From assembly GCA_001799635.1 (NCBI GenBank), contig MGTV01000026.1:1-51872 (forward strand): a stretch of 51,872 bases of DNA, read 5' to 3'. Of the stretch, positions 51,182 to 51,872 are shown piece by piece. The stretch is from Elusimicrobia bacterium GWA2_62_23 (GTDB lineage: Bacteria; Elusimicrobiota; Elusimicrobia; Elusimicrobiales; UBA9959). Below the pieces are notes generated by a model that was not told the origin of the DNA, did not search any database, and was given only the letters and a program-made list of their open reading frames with translations. How positions within the stretch are numbered: position 1 is the first letter of the stretch; each line of letters starts with the position of its first letter. Made by a program: the position numbers and the translations under genes.

Positions 51182-51872
51182 ATGGCAAAGATAATAGGTA
51201 TAGACCTCGGTACATCTAACACCGCCGCCGCGGTGATGGAAGGCGGTAAAGTCACCATCATCCCGTCGGCCGAAGGCACGAGCCTCGGCGGGAAGGCTTT
51301 CCCGTCCTACGTGGCCTTCGCCAAGGACGGGCAGATGCTCGTGGGCGAACCCGCCCGCAGGCAGGCCGTCGCCAACCCGGAAGGCACCGTCGCCGCGTTC
51401 AAGCGCAAGATGGGCACCGAACACAAATACAACATAGGCGGCAAGGAGTTCACCCCGCCGCAGCTGGCCGCGTTCCTGCTGCAGAAAGTGAAGCGCGACG
51501 CCGAGGCGTTCCTGGGCGAGAAAGTGGAGAAGGCCGTGATCACCGTGCCGGCCTACTTCAACGACAACCAGCGCCAGGCCACCAAGGACGCCGGCACCAT
51601 AGCCGGCCTCGAAGTGGTGCGCCTCGTCAACGAGCCCACCGCCGCGGCCCTCGCCTACGGCATAGATAAGGAAGGCCGCGACCAGAAGATCATGGTCTTC
51701 GACCTGGGCGGCGGCACGCTGGACGTGACCATCATGGAGCTGGGCAAGGAAGGCACGTTCGACGTGATCTCCACCTCCGGCGACACGCAGCTGGGCGGCA
51801 CCGACATGGACCGCGCCCTCGTGGAGTTCATCGCCGGCGAGTTCCGCAAGGACACCGGCATAGACCTCATGA
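51182..51872 (+). CDS. dnaK: Chaperone DnaK, N-terminal part
   Basis: The first 230 residues are in the window; the gene runs off the end. Actin-like ATPase: [15 protein letters not shown] (phosphate 1), [31 protein letters not shown] and [22 protein letters not shown]-type loops are normal. A TTGGAGGAAAC site precedes the ATG at 51182. It is the third gene of the heat-shock operon. Confidence 0.97.
   Translation, partial: MAKIIGIDLGTSNTAAAVMEGGKVTIIPSAEGTSLGGKAFPSYVAFAKDGQMLVGEPARRQAVANPEGTVAAFKRKMGTEHKYNIGGKEFTPPQLAAFLLQKVKRDAEAFLGEKVEKAVITVPAYFNDNQRQATKDAGTIAGLEVVRLVNEPTAAALAYGIDKEGRDQKIMVFDLGGGTLDVTIMELGKEGTFDVISTSGDTQLGGTDMDRALVEFIAGEFRKDTGIDLM

Overview
The window is high-GC bacterial chromosome, densely packed and mostly in overlapping operons. 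Gene content suggests an uncultured Elusimicrobiota-like lineage: C-terminal FlgD-like/type IX-type sorting domain on a giant secreted protein next to a PorV/PorQ-like outer-membrane protein, a TIGR02147/DUF4423-like regulator beside a SUMF1-type protein, ThyX, and a DeoC/RpiB bacterial microcompartment (BMC). The phylum is an inference; no 16S rRNA or tRNA gene was recognised.

Layout. 1-3.2 kb is an accessory segment (SBBP-like repeat protein, lone receiver domain, regulator, SUMF1-like protein) that ends at a terminator abutting a beheaded MGMT/ATL gene, so it looks like an insertion. 3.3-11.3 kb is housekeeping: murJ-uvrC (minus), rpsT (plus), and an Hsp20-like-leuS-lptE-like-holA operon (minus). 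11.4-13.1 kb is a pair of U32-family genes. 13.2-18.1 kb is a minus-strand operon thyX - adaptor-like protein - chlorite-dismutase-like - glgC - phoH - ybeY. 18.2-21.6 kb is mazG - GH3/NagZ - SSS symporter, followed by two large palindromic structures, ytxH and a secreted HExxH protein.

23.6-35.05 kb is a complete sugar-phosphate-type BMC locus: aminotransferase, PduS-like NADH/flavin/Fe-S protein, BMC-T with a pore cysteine, TPI, PduL, two AT-rich membrane-anchored paralogues, BMC-H, BMC-P, acylating aldehyde dehydrogenase, BMC-T, an RpiB-like protein, two BMC-P, DeoC, BMC-H, and a small protein with an encapsulation-peptide-like helix plus a EutQ-like linker domain. The logical pathway is deoxyribose-5-phosphate (DeoC) to acetaldehyde plus glyceraldehyde-3-phosphate; acetaldehyde to acetyl-CoA (ALDH) to acetyl-phosphate (PduL); NADH reoxidised through PduS and the Fe-S pore trimer; the triose handled by TPI. 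The unusual points are a Cys-rich extension on DeoC, loss of the RpiB catalytic Cys, the two unknown membrane proteins, and four large palindromes sitting in the gaps of the operon.

35.1-37.5 kb holds a TPR protein and a GH84-type glycosidase. 37.7-47.2 kb holds a 2809-residue C1-peptidase/Fn3-like repeat protein with a strong promoter and a structured leader, then the PorV-like gene. 47.2-49.1 kb has arfB, an SDR and a small exported protein. The window ends in the hrcA-grpE-dnaK heat-shock operon with a perfect sigma-A promoter and a half-degenerate CIRCE operator.

Two cross-cutting themes: (1) at least three families of palindromic intergenic elements, in each of which the arms change in a base-pair-preserving way between copies; (2) several genes with an extended -10 box placed 6-7 nt before the ATG, implying leaderless mRNAs.
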